NCBI GenBank assembly: GCA_037892935.1
Contig: JAYXKI010000005.1
Span: 1,488,001-1,552,000 of the forward strand
Direction: 5' to 3'
DNA length: 64,000 nucleotides
Source of the DNA: Phlebopus portentosus
Lineage: Eukaryota; Basidiomycota; Agaricomycetes; Boletales; Boletinellaceae
The position numbers and the translations under genes were made by a program. The notes under the pieces were generated by a model. That model did not search any database and was not told the origin of the DNA. It saw only the letters and a list, made by a program, of their open reading frames with translations. Every line of letters begins with the position of its first letter. The first letter of the stretch is position 1. This document shows positions 48,383 to 62,400 of the stretch, in pieces.

Positions 48383-50612
48383 TTATGACTTTTCTTGGAA
48401 GTGGGTCTCGCGCAGGTCGAGCTGACTCTCATCCGCGGCGACACCCTCGAAGTGGTATAGCGGCTCGAGATGAGCAGTCTTGTCAAGGAAGATGTACCGT
48501 TTGATGAAGTATGGTAGCCAAGTCGTAAGCTGGTACGAGGCATGTTTGGACGTCGGGACGGCGAAGATGTAGTCGAGTTCTTCGAGTGTGCGCTGCTTCG
48601 TTTCGGGCACCCAGAAGAAGATCATAACGAGTGCAACGATGTTAAGGCCTGCGTAGAATCCAAACGCGCCGGTAGGCGTCATCACGGTCAGCATACGCGG
48701 GAACGTGATAGAAAGCACCGCTGCCCAGAACAGGCACGTCGCAACGGCCCAGGCCATTCCGACCTCGCGATGAGATAACGGAAACACCTCCGCAGAATAT
48801 GTGAATGGAACCGGACCTTCTCCTGGGGAGTAGAAAGCCCCGAACAGGAAGACGAAAAGGGCGACGAGTCCCAGATGAGCTTTAGATTCTCGGGGAATAA
48901 GGAAGCAGAAGCCTGCGGCCAGTAGAGTCCACGCCATCTGCGGGAATGTGAACAGGAGTAACGAACGGCGACCGAATGTATCGATCGTACGTAGTGCGGG
49001 AAAGCAAACAAGAAGTTGACGAGACCGAATCCCCAGGAAGCGAGCAGTGCTCCCTTTTCGGATGCACCTCCCTCTTTGAATACCGTAGAAGAATAGAAAG
49101 CGATGATGTTTATACCGCACATTTGCTGAGCTATCATCACCGTGAACGACGCAAGCGTTGCGCGGCGAACACGCGGGATCGTGAATAGCTCGAAGAATCG
49201 CGAAATGTAGGTCGACTTTCCAATGAACTCTGCTTCAACTTGCAATTGGGCATGAATGTAGTAGAGATCACGCGCTGCCTGAAGTGGATGGTTGCGAAGC
49301 CTCAAGAGCGAGTTATAAGCATTACGATAGCGATTCTTTTTCATATACCAACGGGGAGACTATATTTTCATGCAGAGGGTAATTAATCACTTCTGACGAT
49401 TGCATACATATCGATATAGCAGAAAGAACGTACCTCCGGGCACATGTATATGCCGATAAGAAGCGGCACCGCGGGAATAAACGCAGACCCAATCTGCAGC
49501 CGCCATGAAATACGGCCGGTATTCATGACGGCCAAATTAGCACAGAAACCCCTTCGTCGTACTCAATATTATATCACTATCGATTGAGATATTGGAACTT
49601 ACAGAAAAATTCCGAATGCGGTCCACATTTGCCAACCTAGATGAAATTCACGTTAGCAAAGTGCTGCCTAGTCTCACATCATGAAGAACCAGCACGAACA
49701 CATTACCAAACTTCCGCGAATCATGGCCGGGGAATTTTCTGCAGAAAATATAGGAACCGTGGATGCCTTCGATCCCATACCGATACCAAGCAGAAGACGC
49801 GTGACGAATAATTCCTCCCAGGTCTGGGTGAAGGCACCCCCAATGGGAGCAAGGACACAGAAAACAGCTGAGAAGAAAATGCATCCTCGACGGCCAAGCC
49901 AGTTATTGAGAGGGTCAGAAATCCAGCATCCTCTATGGAAGTAGGAATATTATCGGTAATTACTCAAGCCCTTGCTTTCAGGGAAACAAAAAGAAAAACG
50001 CACAGAAAGGATGACGCAATGTAAGGTGCTGCATTGACAAGGCCCACAAGAAAGGTATCCTTCGTTGAGTTGGTCCCGATGCCAAATTCTTCCGGGAACG
50101 ACAAGTTTGCTCCATTGGAACCGGTCTGGTCCCACCCCCTTTGTGGAATTCAATAAGCACACCGAGAAAGAGCTCCGGCGATCAAAAAAGACTTACTGAA
50201 CAGCGGCACCAATCGAGCAAAGGATGATCGTGAAGTATAGAGAACGAGGCTGCTTCCATTTGTGCGTTATTTCGTACCGAAGAACGTCGCGCTCCTCGCC
50301 CGTCAGACCTTTCTGGGTCTCGAAGTCCAGCGGGTTTTGCGCTGCGATCGCACCGTGCTTGAGGAGCGGAAGAATATCTTCCATATCCTTCTCACGAGCA
50401 AACTGCTCTACATCAGCCATAAGCTGTTCTTCTGGTATGCCGAGGAGAGGGTTCTTGATCCTAGAATGAAGGGCTTAATGGTAGCACGTCTCCGACCGGC
50501 GATACGTGAGAACGCACCTCGCGCTGACATTCGCGTTGAGGTTAGGAACTTTGTCCTTGCCTTCCTCCGATGAGGCATATTCCTCAACAACCCCTTTGAC
50601 GTCGTCAGACAT
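48383..50612 (-). CDS. MFS sugar-type transporter, copy 3; frame broken by one base
   Basis: Seven exons: 50612-50518, 50460-50197, 50138-50004, 49932-49700, 49636-49603, 49551-49434, 49359-48383. All junctions are in phase and parallel copy 4 exon for exon. Motifs include [46 protein letters not shown] and [13 protein letters not shown]. The last exon is 977 bases, one short of a multiple of three: near 48996-48997 a base is missing after TTCCCG compared with copy 4, so translation leaves the frame in the middle of the second transporter half ([12 protein letters not shown] region). With the base restored it would be about 618 residues. It is either a young pseudogene or a sequence error; a 53-base in-frame GT..AG excision around the lesion is possible but would delete the conserved GRR loop. 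Confidence 0.8.
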
Positions 50613-51976
50613 GATTAGCAATTGTATACAAAAATGGAACGAAGTCTTTAGGACTGTAGGGAATGGAGAAGGAAAGGGAGGCCAACTCGGAGGCGGGGAT
50701 GGGGGCGGAGCGGTCCTGGGAGGCGAGATGCTTGCCGATTTATATCATTTGGGATAGGAAAAAAATTCGGGGGAGTGGTAACTGAGCATTCATTCTGTTT
50801 TTGTCGGGATTCAGGTTCATCAAAAGGTGTGGCTTCTTTCCCAAACCCTCCTTTGTCACGAGGTGAGATATATTTTGCATCAGACCCACATTTCCGTTCC
50901 TGTCTCTCTTTCCTGGATAAATAAAATAATATCCTCCGTGAGCCGGAGATCCGCTAGTCGATAGGCCGGGATATGATAATGTCGTGAAGGTGCGAAATGA
51001 AGGGTCTGAAGAAGGACCCCGGAGGCTTCGACAAACTCCCCTTTTAGGCAGTAGCCTGCTCTCGTGACGCGACATTTGTAGCTGGGAAGGACGACAGGCA
51101 TGTCACTTCATCTCACTCGTCTCGTAACCGCTTCATACTATCCGACGGAAATATTAATATTGTTACTTGGTCAAAGCGCCATATGATTTCTCAGCGAGGA
51201 AACGGAGTGACGCGATGGCGGTTTCAAGTTCGCGTTCATTGACAAGTCCTGCGTTCTCACGGGGGCCTCAGGGCTGTTACTCACGACCACGACTCAAGAC
51301 AAACTTAATCCAAGTCGGGCACAGCGGACGACCGTTTCTTCATTTCATTCTCATGCGAACTTGTTTCGAAATACAGGAGACCGAAGCACTGGATAGGAAT
51401 GCATAACTTGATTTTGGAAGTGGTAGAAGAGAGGAGTCCCACCCCAATAGCATCAACAGCGCCTCGGTTCTGATTGCTTTCGTGATGGACAACAACCAGG
51501 GTGGCTTTAAATTTGAAATCGATCTTTTAAATAGGCCGACCACCTGTGAATTCTTAGACTCGAGTGTCCGCTTTGAAGCAGATAGAGAAGCTGCATTTCC
51601 TTCTCTGCTGTTCGTATTGCGTCGTCGTACTTTGTGGATATTCTGGGTATGTGAGCCACTGGCGAGTTACTCCGAAATTAGAAATTAAGCGCGCCTTATG
51701 CGGACACACAAATGATCGGTCGATCCGATCCCAAAGCCAACAAGTTCTGACCTCTTGGAAGTCTTGGCTGATACTGACGCGTGCCGATCAGGCGGAATTG
51801 GAAGGCAAAGAAGACACATAATGATATTTCGTAGCCAGCGAATGACGTGAATTACATGAAGCGCATGTTACATAGACAGTAATATCGGTCGATGAAGTTT
51901 TACATCGTAGACTATACGACATTTTCCATCCACAGTATGTGCTGAGTGGCACAGACCGAAGGGTGCACTGATTTAT
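50613..51976. other. Between tandem MFS copies 3 and 4
   Basis: 1364 bases holding the copy 3 promoter and copy 4 3' flank. Several short frames, none with a domain. Confidence 0.5.
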
Positions 51977-54198
51977 TCATTTCTTCTCCTGAACCTTCGC
52001 CTCTTGCGCCAACAGGTCCCTTTCATCCTTAGCCAAACCTTCAAAGTGATACAGCGACTCGAGGACAGCGGTCTTGTCCCAGAAAATGTACCGTTTGATG
52101 AAGTATGGAATCCATTTCCTGACCTGGTACGAGACAAATTTCTTTGTCGGGACGGCGAAGATGTAGTCGAGTTCTTCGAGTGTGCGCTGCTTTGTTTCGG
52201 GCACCCAGAAGAAGATCATAACGAGTGCAACGACGTTGAGGCCCGCATAGAACCCGAATGCACCAGTTGGCGTCATGGCGGTTAGCATGCGTGGGAAAGT
52301 GATAGAAAGCACCGCTGCCCAGAACAGACACGTCGCAACAGCCCAGGCCATACCAACCTCACGGTGAGACAACGGGAACACCTCCGCTGAGTATGTGAAT
52401 GGCACCGGACCTTCTCCTGGAGAATAGAAAGCCGCGAACAGGAAGACGAATAACGCAACGAGCGCCTGATGTGCTGTTAGGTTTTCTGGAATCAGGAAAC
52501 AGAACCCGGCTGCCAGCAATGTCCAGGCCATCTGCGGGAACGTGAATAGCAGCAATGAACGACGACCAAAAGTATCGATCGTACGCAAAGCCGGGAAGGC
52601 AAAGACGAAGTTGACGAGACCGAAACCCCATGATGCAAGAAGCGCTTCCTTGTGAGATGATCCTCCCTCTTCGAATACCGTTGACGAATAGAACGCCATG
52701 ATGTTAATCCCACACATCTGCTGCCCGAGCATGACAGTGGAGGCCGCAAGCGTCGCACGCCTAATTCGTGGGACCTTGAAGAGCTCGATGAATCGTCTGA
52801 AGTAACTGCCCTTTCCAGTGAACTGATTTTCTAATTCCAGTTGAGCATGGATGTAGTATAGATCACGCGCTGCCTGTAAGGGATGGTTACGAAGCCGCAA
52901 GAGGGAGTTATAGGCGTTACGATAGCGATTCTTTTTCATGTACCAACGCGGCGACTATACAACGAGGATCGCTCAGTTAGCATGACTCACCGAAATGAAG
53001 TTGCTAGGCGTACCTCTGGACAAAAGTAGCAACCGACAAGAAGAGGGACCGCAGGAATGAAGGCAGAGCCAATCTCCATACGCCACGCATTTTTGCCCGT
53101 GTCCATAACGGCCAAGTTGGCGGAGAATCCTCTTTAACTTGATTCAATACAATAATCACAAGGTCGCCAAAAGAGAAAATGCATACAGGAAAAGACCGAA
53201 TGCTGTCCATAACTGCCATGCTGTAAGCGAGACGTCAGTATTGGCGACACGCAATTGATAAAGGAGCCGTACTCATTACCAAAGTTCCTCGGATCAAAGC
53301 AGGGGAATTTTCCGCAGCGAAGATCGGGGCAGTGGAAGCCTTTGCACCCATACCAATACCGAGAAGAATACGTGTAATGAAAAGCTGCTCCCAGTTCCGG
53401 CTGAAGGCGCCACCGATAGGAGAAATCACACAAAAGACCGCGGAGAAGAAGATGCATCCTCGACGGCCGAACCAATTATTAAGAGGATCTGAAAGCCAGC
53501 AGCCACTGAAAAACAGATAAGATAGTGAGTAAAAAAAAGAGAATCTTAAGGCAAGAAAACAAAAATTATACATACATAAAGGCCGACGCTATATACGGAG
53601 CCGCGTTTACCAGACCGACAATGAAAGTGTCCTTAGTAGAGCTCGATCCGATTCCAAACTCTTGTGGGAATGACAAATTTGCACCGTTAGAGCCGGTTTG
53701 GTCCCAACCTCTGTGATAAATGAATACAGTGATCAGCGTGTACATTTACTTATCTCACCAAAGACGATTGGCATGAGATGCTTACTGGACAGCTGCACCA
53801 ATTGAACAAAGGGCGACCGTGAAGTACAGTGCACGAGGATGCTTCCATTTATGTGTAATCTCGAACCGCAGTGCGTCTCGCTCTTCATCAGTAAGACCTT
53901 TCTGGGTCTCGAAGTCCATCGGGTTCTGTGCAGCGATCGCACCATGCTTGAGTAGAGAAAGGATATCTTCCATCTGCTTCTCGCGTGCGAATTGTTCAAC
54001 ATCGGCCATAAGCTGATCTTCTGGAATACCGAGAAGCGGATTCTTAATCCTAGAATAAATCGTAATCAACGACTCCGCTTGCAATGTATCATGCAGTGGA
54101 GCACACTTTGCCCCAATGTTCGTATTGAGATTCGGGACCTTGGTCTTGGCCTCTTCCACGGAGGAGTATTCCTCTACGACCTTGCCATCGTCAGACAT
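51977..54198 (-). CDS. MFS sugar-type transporter, copy 4
   Basis: Seven exons: 54198-54107, 54049-53786, 53710-53576, 53505-53273, 53220-53187, 53131-53014, 52954-51977; 617 residues, all in phase. The hydrophilic N-terminus is ~100 residues, then the 12-span sugar-porter fold with [15 protein letters not shown] (span 1), [38 protein letters not shown] and [13 protein letters not shown]. It is clearly closer to copy 3 than to copies 1/2, which have four exons and a different span-1 sequence. The first intron (54050-54106, 57 bases) is a multiple of three without a stop, so the unspliced frame is open. Substrate unknown. Confidence 0.92.
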
Positions 54199-56438
54199 GG
54201 CTGCTGAACGAACAGGCGACGTGGACGGTGCAGGTGAGGATTGGGAGAGATAAAGCGAGAGCCAAGCCGCACTCGCTTTTTGGGTGGGAGACTGGGCGTT
54301 GAGAAGTGAAGCTCGCCTTCATTTTATATCATCGAGTTCGATGACCATCAGGGAGTATTTCTTGGCTACCTATTCGATTCCATTCGGCATTCAGGCTCAA
54401 TAGCCATTGTGTCTTGGCGAGCGAAGTGTCCTAGCTTGACTGCGTTTTCCACTACTGCAAAATCTATCCTCGTAAATCGACCTTTGTCTTACGGACTGAA
54501 GATTCCTTCCGACCGGAAATCATCGTGAATTCAGGCGCGAAATGTTTTGAGGACCACATCCAACATACGCCCGATTTGGAAGATACCAATCTCCTGACAT
54601 ACTAAGCCAGGGTAAACCTTAACGCGGTTGGAGAACGGCGCCAAGTGATCAAATGAGGAAAAAACTGCGAAAGGAAAAATAAACATAAAAAAGATGGTCA
54701 GCCAAGCGCCCCGTGGGGTCCCCCTCCGGATCATCTGATATTGTCCGGCTACTTTTTCCAAACTGAATCCAACAAACGGAGATGTTCCATGTGGTCAAAT
54801 TGTTCGATACTCCACCGATGTACCTTATTCCGTCTCGTCGCCAAGGCTTCGTAGGTCGTAGAGCGCTGCGTTTGTTTCGGAACCTATAGTAAGATAAGAT
54901 CGGGTAGAGTGAGAAAAGGAAATTTTAGAATCAAATAGTGGTGTACCAATGAGGAAAACATTATTCCCCCCCTAAAATAGCAACAGAATGCTGGACTGAA
55001 TACATTTGATCATCGGATATGTTACTGTGAGGCTGCGAAACGTTGGACACGGTGCTCTTTCCCTTCGTTGACTTGCCTTTCTTCCCCCCTTTTCTGAATT
55101 CTGATAAGTCCGATCAGTTCGAATTGGCACGTAAATAGAACGAGAAGGTTCGCAGCCAGCGCGGGAAGGCTTTCACTGCTGTACTGAGCAGTTGATTCTA
55201 GCATGAAAGGAAGTTCATGGCTCGCTCATATTAGGAGTCCGGGTTGCTATGGAACCTTAAGTAAGAAATGAAAATAGAAAGAAAAATACTCGCTAATTTC
55301 GTTTTTCCTCAGTCCAGACCTGGCCGATCTCATAAGGGCTTGAAACAGAACAGAGAAAACAAACTGGTCAATGGAAGGGGTCGCCGGTCTGTGACCGTCT
55401 GTACCTGACGCCTTCCAGCTTGGATCTGTGTTTTTTCTTTCCGACCCCGGCCATAATCCAGCTTTCAACTTGTCCACCAAACGCAGCGCCACAGTGCCAA
55501 GCAGAGAGCTTCTTCCGATGGGTCCGACATGAGAGCAAACGTCGTTGAACCCGGGACCTGTCTACAGGGTCAACGAGCTACTAATAACCATAAACCGTCG
55601 TGGTCATGTACCAAACCAAGTATGAAGGTTGATTATCGCGCGATCAGTAGCATGTAAAGGTACAGTCAAATAAATGCCAGGCGCGGGGTTACTGTGGGGG
55701 AGGGACCCAGGGGCGACTTTGGCCGAGCGGAGACTGACCTGGAGAAGGAATCGCCATAGATCTCGTCAGCCAAAAATCCTCAGCATTTACCTTCCAATAA
55801 ATTCATCTCGTCTTGAGACATTAGTGACTCTGGCTTTAGTATGCTTCAATTCTTTGATTGTGCGAAGACATGTCTACGGTTGCTGGAGGGGGGGAAGGCA
55901 TTATTGCTTGAAAAGACCCAACAGGAAGTATAACCCAAAGAACGAAGCAACGATGGTCGCTTCTCTGTTGGAATGCACATATCTGACCGGCGACTGCGAT
56001 CACGGAGATTCGTCAGGAAGAACTTAGAATGATCTACAGGACAGGAAGTCTTCAATCGGACTGACCGACGGGTCTGCACGAGAAGCTTGACAAAGTGAAA
56101 AGAGGTTTCCAGCGCATTTCCGAGCCTGGAGCCCATCAAGATTGACACGCAATGAATGCATTGAAATAACGGATAGCTTGAAAAGATGTGCAGTAATGAT
56201 ACTCCCCCGCCAAATGATCAGCGAAGAAGTGATTAAAGTAGTAGTAGTAGTAGTACTCTGAAGAAGAGAATGTTCGATTGGTCACGCCGGCATCGTCACG
56301 CGTGACACTCCTCGGCCTCGGAGGCGTACTGTGACTCCATCACGCGCGGGTCTAAAGTGAAGTGAGTTTGTCATTTTCTGAGATTCAGCAACTTACCTTC
56401 TTTCTTCATCCTCCTTTACTAGCTCGACTGTTCAAACT
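54199..56438. other. Intergenic, MFS copy 4 to BRR2 (divergent)
   Basis: 2.2 kb without a recognisable gene. It contains both promoters, a short AGT microsatellite and a tRNA-like trace near 55520-55590 that does not fold properly. Confidence 0.5.
56237..56256. repeat. AGT microsatellite
   Basis: Six to seven perfect trinucleotide units. Confidence 0.85.
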
Positions 56439-59400
56439 ATGCCTCCGGGGAAACCAGATCTTTCGGGATACAATTATGGTGCAATTTCGTCTCTGGTTCT
56501 TACAGCCGACAAGTCAGGGCTTCCTCGACGAGACAATGAGCCAGATGGCACTCCCGAGTCGCTTGTGGGTCGAATAAACCCGAAGGAAATGGGTTCACGA
56601 CTGCAACGTTCTACGCCAAAGGACTTGGACAAGAAGAAAAAGAAGGCCACGGATCGCCAAGAAGCCACAGAACGCCCTGTGAAGCGAAAAACGACTGATG
56701 CTACGGGCTTCGGATACACAGATATCATAGAAGCTACGCAGGACGTAGAGGGTCTCACATATCGGCCTAGGACAGCTGAGACGAGGGAAGTTTACGAGCT
56801 CATTTTGGCCACGGTGCATCAGGCACTCGGTGACCAAGCGAACGATATCGTTCGTAGTGCAGCGGATACTGTCCTTGAAACTCTCAAGAACGAATCAATG
56901 AAAGACTTCGACAAGAAGAAGGAAATTGAAGAAATATTAGGGTCGTTGCCGAATGAGACGTTTTCACAGCTCGTTAATCTGTCGAAGAAGATTACTGATT
57001 ACGGTGTGGAGGATGATGAACAAGCGGATCCTGACATGGAGCGGAAGGATGCCGAGATTGATGACGAACTAGGTGTTGCTGTCGTATTTGACGAGGAAGA
57101 GCAAGAAGAGGAGGAGGACGAAGGCTTTGAGATCCGAGATGAGTCAGACGAAGAAGATGAGGAAAGGGACCAGATTGGAGCACCTGAGGGACTTGATGAA
57201 GACGAGGAAGAAGAGCTCGTTTTCGGCACAGACACGACCGGCGAACGGACGAAAAAGCAAAAGCAGGACCAGGATATTGTTGCACCTCACGAAATTGACG
57301 GTTTCTGGGTACAACGACAGATCAGTGAAGTGTACCCAGATCCAGTGACAGCAACCGAGAAAGCGACCGCCGTGTTGTCCGTTCTTGGCTCTGAGTCTTC
57401 TCTTCGCGACTGCGAAAATCAACTCATAGAGCTTTTTGATTACCAAAGTTTTGGTCTCATCACAAAGTTTTTGAAGAATCGCGATGTCATTGTGTGGTGT
57501 ACCAAGCTTGCACGTAGCGATGCGGATGAACGGGTCAATGTTGAGGTGGCGATGCGTGAAAAGGGTGTTGGCTGGATCCTGCGGGAACTGGCTGGGGATA
57601 GGAAGGCGAAGGCGAAGGCGACGGCGACTAGCGATGCGATGGATGTCGATGAAAAGCCCAAAGCCCAGCAAAATGTGCCAAAAACAGGTACTCTTGCGCC
57701 TGGCTCGACAGCACAGCCCAGACAAATGCTCGATCTGGAGGGTATGGCATTCAGCCAGGGTGGTCATTTGATGTCGAATAAGAAGTGCAAACTTCCCGAG
57801 GGTTCCTTCAAACGTTCGAAGAAAGGCTACGAGGAAATTCACGTTCCGGCTCCGAAGAAAAGGGATGCAGACGCGTCTGAGCTCGTACCAATTAGTGACC
57901 TGCCGCACTGGACTCAGGCGGCTTTCTCTGGTATTAAGCATCTTAACCGAGTGCAAAGCAAGCTTTATTCTGTCGCTTTTGGTCAAGATGATCCTATACT
58001 TCTTTGCGCACCTACGGGCGCCGGAAAGGTATTCGAACTCGTGACTGAATTGTCGATCTTTTCTGACACGACTCATTTCTAGACTAACGTTGCAATGCTT
58101 ACTTTCCTCAATGAACTCGCAAAAGTTCGTGATGAGCAAACGGGTGAATTTGACCTCGACTCTTTCAAAATCGTTTACGTTGCTCCAATGAAAGCTCTGG
58201 TCCAGGAAATGGTTGGCAACTTCGGCAAGCGCCTCGAACCATACGGCGTGAAGGTCAGCGAATTGACTGGTGACCACCAACTTACGAAGCAACAAATTGC
58301 TGAGACCCAGATCATTGTCACGACGCCAGAAAAGTGGGATGTCATCACCCGCAAGAGCACCGATTTGAGCTATACAAATCTTGTGCGACTAATGATCATT
58401 GACGAGATTCATTTGCTGCATGATGAACGTGGTCCAGTCCTAGAGAGCATCATTGCGAGGGCGATCCGTCGAATGGAACAGACAAACGACTACGTACGCC
58501 TTGTCGGTCTCTCGGCGACCCTACCGAATTATCAGGACGTTGCAACCTTCCTGCGCGTCGACGAGAAGAAGGGATTGTTCTACTTTGATGCTTCTTATCG
58601 ACCTTGCGGTCTGCAACAGCAATTCATCGGTGTCACTGAAAAGAAGGCCATCAAGCGATACCAGGTTATGAACGATGTACTCTATGAGAAACTTCTCGAA
58701 CAGGCTGGCAGGAACCAAACCCTTGTTTTCGTGCACTCGCGGAAGGAAACTGCCAAGACTGCGAAATTCATTCGGGATATGGCAATTGAAAAGGAGACAA
58801 TCACCCAGTTTGTTCGAGCCGAGGCTGCAACAAGAGAGATTCTTGAGCAGGAATCGCAAAATGTCAAGGATTCGAATCTGCGCGACTTGCTGCCGTTCGG
58901 CTTTGCAATCCATCACGCTGGCATGTCTCGCGAGGATCGCGCACTTGTCGAGGATCTTTTCGACGATGGCTCGGTTCAAGTTCTGGTTTGCACGGCTACT
59001 CTTGCGTGGGGTGTCAACTTACCCGCCCACACGGTTATTATCAAGGGAACGCAAATTTATAATCCGGAGAAAGGTCGATGGGTTGAGCTGTCTTCGCAAG
59101 ACGTGTTGCAGATGCTTGGTCGTGCAGGTCGACCGCAATATGACACTTTTGGTGAAGGCATTATCATCACGAATCATTCGGAACTTCAATACTATCTCAG
59201 CCTGCTGAATCAGCAACTGCCTATCGAGTCACAGTTGGTATCGAAATTGGCCGATAACCTCAATGCTGAGATTGTCCTGGGTACCATTCGCAATCGTGAT
59301 GAAGCTGTCCAATGGCTGGGATATACGTATCTGTAAGTCTTCTCGCCTTAAACCGATCGCGCTTCTCGTTGACAGAATTTGATCAGATATGTTCGTATGC

Positions 59401-62400
59401 TCAAGTCGCCAAGCTTATATAGCGTCGGGCCGGATTATCTCGATGATGACCCTATGCTGATTCAAAAGCGTGCAGACATTGCACACTCCGCGGCGGCCTT
59501 GCTCGAGAAGTGTAATCTCATCAAGTACGAGCGTCAATCTGGCAAATTCACGTCAACAGAACTCGGAAGAATTGCCTCTCATTACTACGTCACATATAAC
59601 TCAATGGCAACATACAACCAGCATCTCCGTCCTACCATGTCCACCCTTGAGCTTTTCAGAGTATTCGCGTTATCGAACGAGTTTAAGCTCATTCCAGTCC
59701 GACAAGACGAGAAGTTGGAGCTGAGCAAACTTCTCGAGAGAGTACCGATTCCGGTGAAGGAAAGCGTTGATGAACCAGCTGCGAAGATCAACGTATTGTT
59801 ACAAGCATACGTTTCTCAGCTCAAGCTGGAAGGATTTGCGCTCGTTGCAGACATGGTTTTCGTGCAGCAATCCGCCGGCCGTATCCTCCGTGCCGTATAC
59901 GAGATTTGTCTCAGACGTGGATGGGCCATGCCGACTCGTGCCGCTCTGGATCTATGCAAAATGGTGGAGAAGCGTATGTGGGGCTCCATGACGCCATTAC
60001 GCCAATTCAAAGGTGTCCCTGCAGAGGTCATTCGCAAAGCTGAAGGGAAGCAATTCCCTTGGTACCGCTACTTCGACCTTACCCCGCCTGAAATAGGTGA
60101 ACTGATCGGTATTCCGAACGCCGGAAAGCTCGTGCATCGTCTCGTGCATAGCTTTCCTAAAGTGCATTTGCAGGCACAAGTTCAGCCGATTACGAGGTCA
60201 CTCTTACGGATCGACCTATCAATCACGCCAGACTTCCGTTGGGATGAGAAGATTCATGGAGCGGCCGAGCAGTTCGTAATCATGGTCGAAGACGTTGACG
60301 GAGAAATCATCCTTTTCAATGATACATTCGTCTTGAGACAGCGTTACGCGGAAGATGAACACAACATCACCATCACAGTACCAATGTTCGAGCCGGTGCC
60401 GCCCAATTACTACATATCAGTAATTTCGGAGCGATGGCTACATGCAGAAACGCGTCTACCTATTTCCTTCAAGCACCTGATCCTACCCGCGAAATTCCCT
60501 CCTCCAACTCCTCTCCTTGACTTGCAGCCTCTACCTCTTTCGGCTCTGCATAATAAGGAGTTCGAGAGCATTTATTCGTCGACAATTAAGACTTTCAACA
60601 AAATCCAGACCCAGGTCTTCCAGGCCTTGTACACCACCGATGATAATGTCTTCATCGGTGCACCTTCTGGTAGCGGCAAGACGATCTGCGCTGAGTTTGC
60701 ACTCTTGCGATTATGGTCGAAGGGTGATCCGCCTCGCGCTGTTTGCATTGAGCCCTTCCAGGACTTGGTTGACCAGCGGGTCGCAGAGTGGCGGGCGAAA
60801 TTCGGTAACCTCCAGGGAGGAAAAGAGATTGTCAGCTTAACGGGCGAGACGGCAGCAGATTTACGTCTGCTCGAAAAAGGTGATGTTGTCGTCTGCACAC
60901 CTGTCCAATGGGATGTACTCTCTCGACGATGGAAGCAGCGCAAGAATGTGCAAAACATCGGTCTGCTCATTGCTGACGAAGTTCAGCTTGTCGGTGGCGA
61001 GATTGGCCCTGTGTATGAAGTCATTATCTCGCGAACGAGGTATGTTTCTGCACAGACGGAAAAAAAAACTAGGATCGTGGCTTGCAGTGTCTCCCTTGCA
61101 AACGCTCGAGATTTAGGTGAATGGATGGGTGTGCCGAGTCATGCCATCTTCAACTTCCCTCCTAGCGCTCGTCCACTAGACATGGATATCCACCTCCAGA
61201 GCTTCTCCATTCCCCATTTCCCCTCGTTGATGATTGCGATGTCTAAACCAGCTTACCTTGCAATCTCCGAGTATTCACCCGTCAAGCCTGTTATTGTCTT
61301 CGTTCCCTCTCGCAAGCAATGTGCAATGACCGCGAGCGACATTCTCCTCCATGCCTTGGCTGACCGTAGCGAGGATCGATTCCTGAATATCGAGGAGGCG
61401 GACCTACAGCCTCACCTTGACCATGTCACGGATCAGTCACTGGCTCAGAACCTGAGGCATGGTGTCGGTATCTACCACGAGGCACTGAATAAGCAGGACA
61501 AACGCATTGTAGAGCGTTTGTTCCAAGCAGGTGCAATCCAGGTCGTCGTCGCATCTAGAGACATCGCGTGGAGCATCCCGCTTTCCAGCTACATGGTGAT
61601 CATTATGGGTGTACAGTATTTCGAGGGCAAGGAGCATCGTTATGTCGATTATCCAGTGACGGATGTATTGCAGATGATGGGCAAGGCGTGCAGACCATTT
61701 GAGGACGACCGTAGTCGATGTGTCTTGATGTGCCAGCAAACGAGAAAGGACTTTTATAAGAAGTTCTTAAGTGAGGGTTTGCCTATTGAATCTCACCTGC
61801 CGACGCACATGTTACATGACTACTTCCTCGCGGAGATTGCTGTCAAGACAATTGAGAACAAGCAGGATGCAATGGTGTGTTTTGACTCTTTTTTTCGTAT
61901 TTCTTACCGACTGATGGGTGTTTTCTGTAGGATATTCTCACTTGGACGTTCTTCTACAGGCGCATGACGCAAAATCCGAACTATTACAACTTGAGCGCTG
62001 TCAGCCATCAGCATTTATCGGACCACCTTTCTGAACTTGTCGAAAGTACATTGACTGACTTGGTCAACTCGAAATGCATTGCAATTGGTGCGTGTGATCA
62101 CCTGGAGTGCCTGACGGTGTTGCTGATTCAATTTATAGAGGATGAAATGGATGTATCGGCATTGAACCTCGGTATGATTGCGGCGTATTACAACATTTCT
62201 TGTGAGTGTTTCGTGAAGATTGCCATGACATTTTTCTGAACATCTCTGTAGATGTCACCGTCGAGGTCTACACCCTTTCTCTCAAAGAGAGAACAAAACT
62301 CAAAGGTCTCCTCGAAGTCGTTTCCTCATCCGCAGAGTTCGAATCCATTCCGATCCGTCGACACGAAGACGTGCTCCTCCGACGTATCTACGATCGCGTG

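Noticed and set aside
48938..48990. A 53-base GT..AG intron in MFS copy 3 that would bypass the frame break
   Set aside because: It would delete the conserved DTFGRRS loop that copy 4 and all relatives keep; a one-base loss is simpler.
55520..55590. tRNA-like trace (GAACCCGGGACCT and a TGGTT-type A box on the minus strand)
   Set aside because: The T arm and acceptor do not pair; at most a decayed tRNA or tRNA-derived repeat.
57144..58295. A 383-codon open frame on the minus strand opposite BRR2
   Set aside because: It lies antisense to conserved helicase exons, has no domain and is explained by codon bias of the real gene. The same holds for other long antisense frames over the MFS genes (42142-42540 and 46121-46519).
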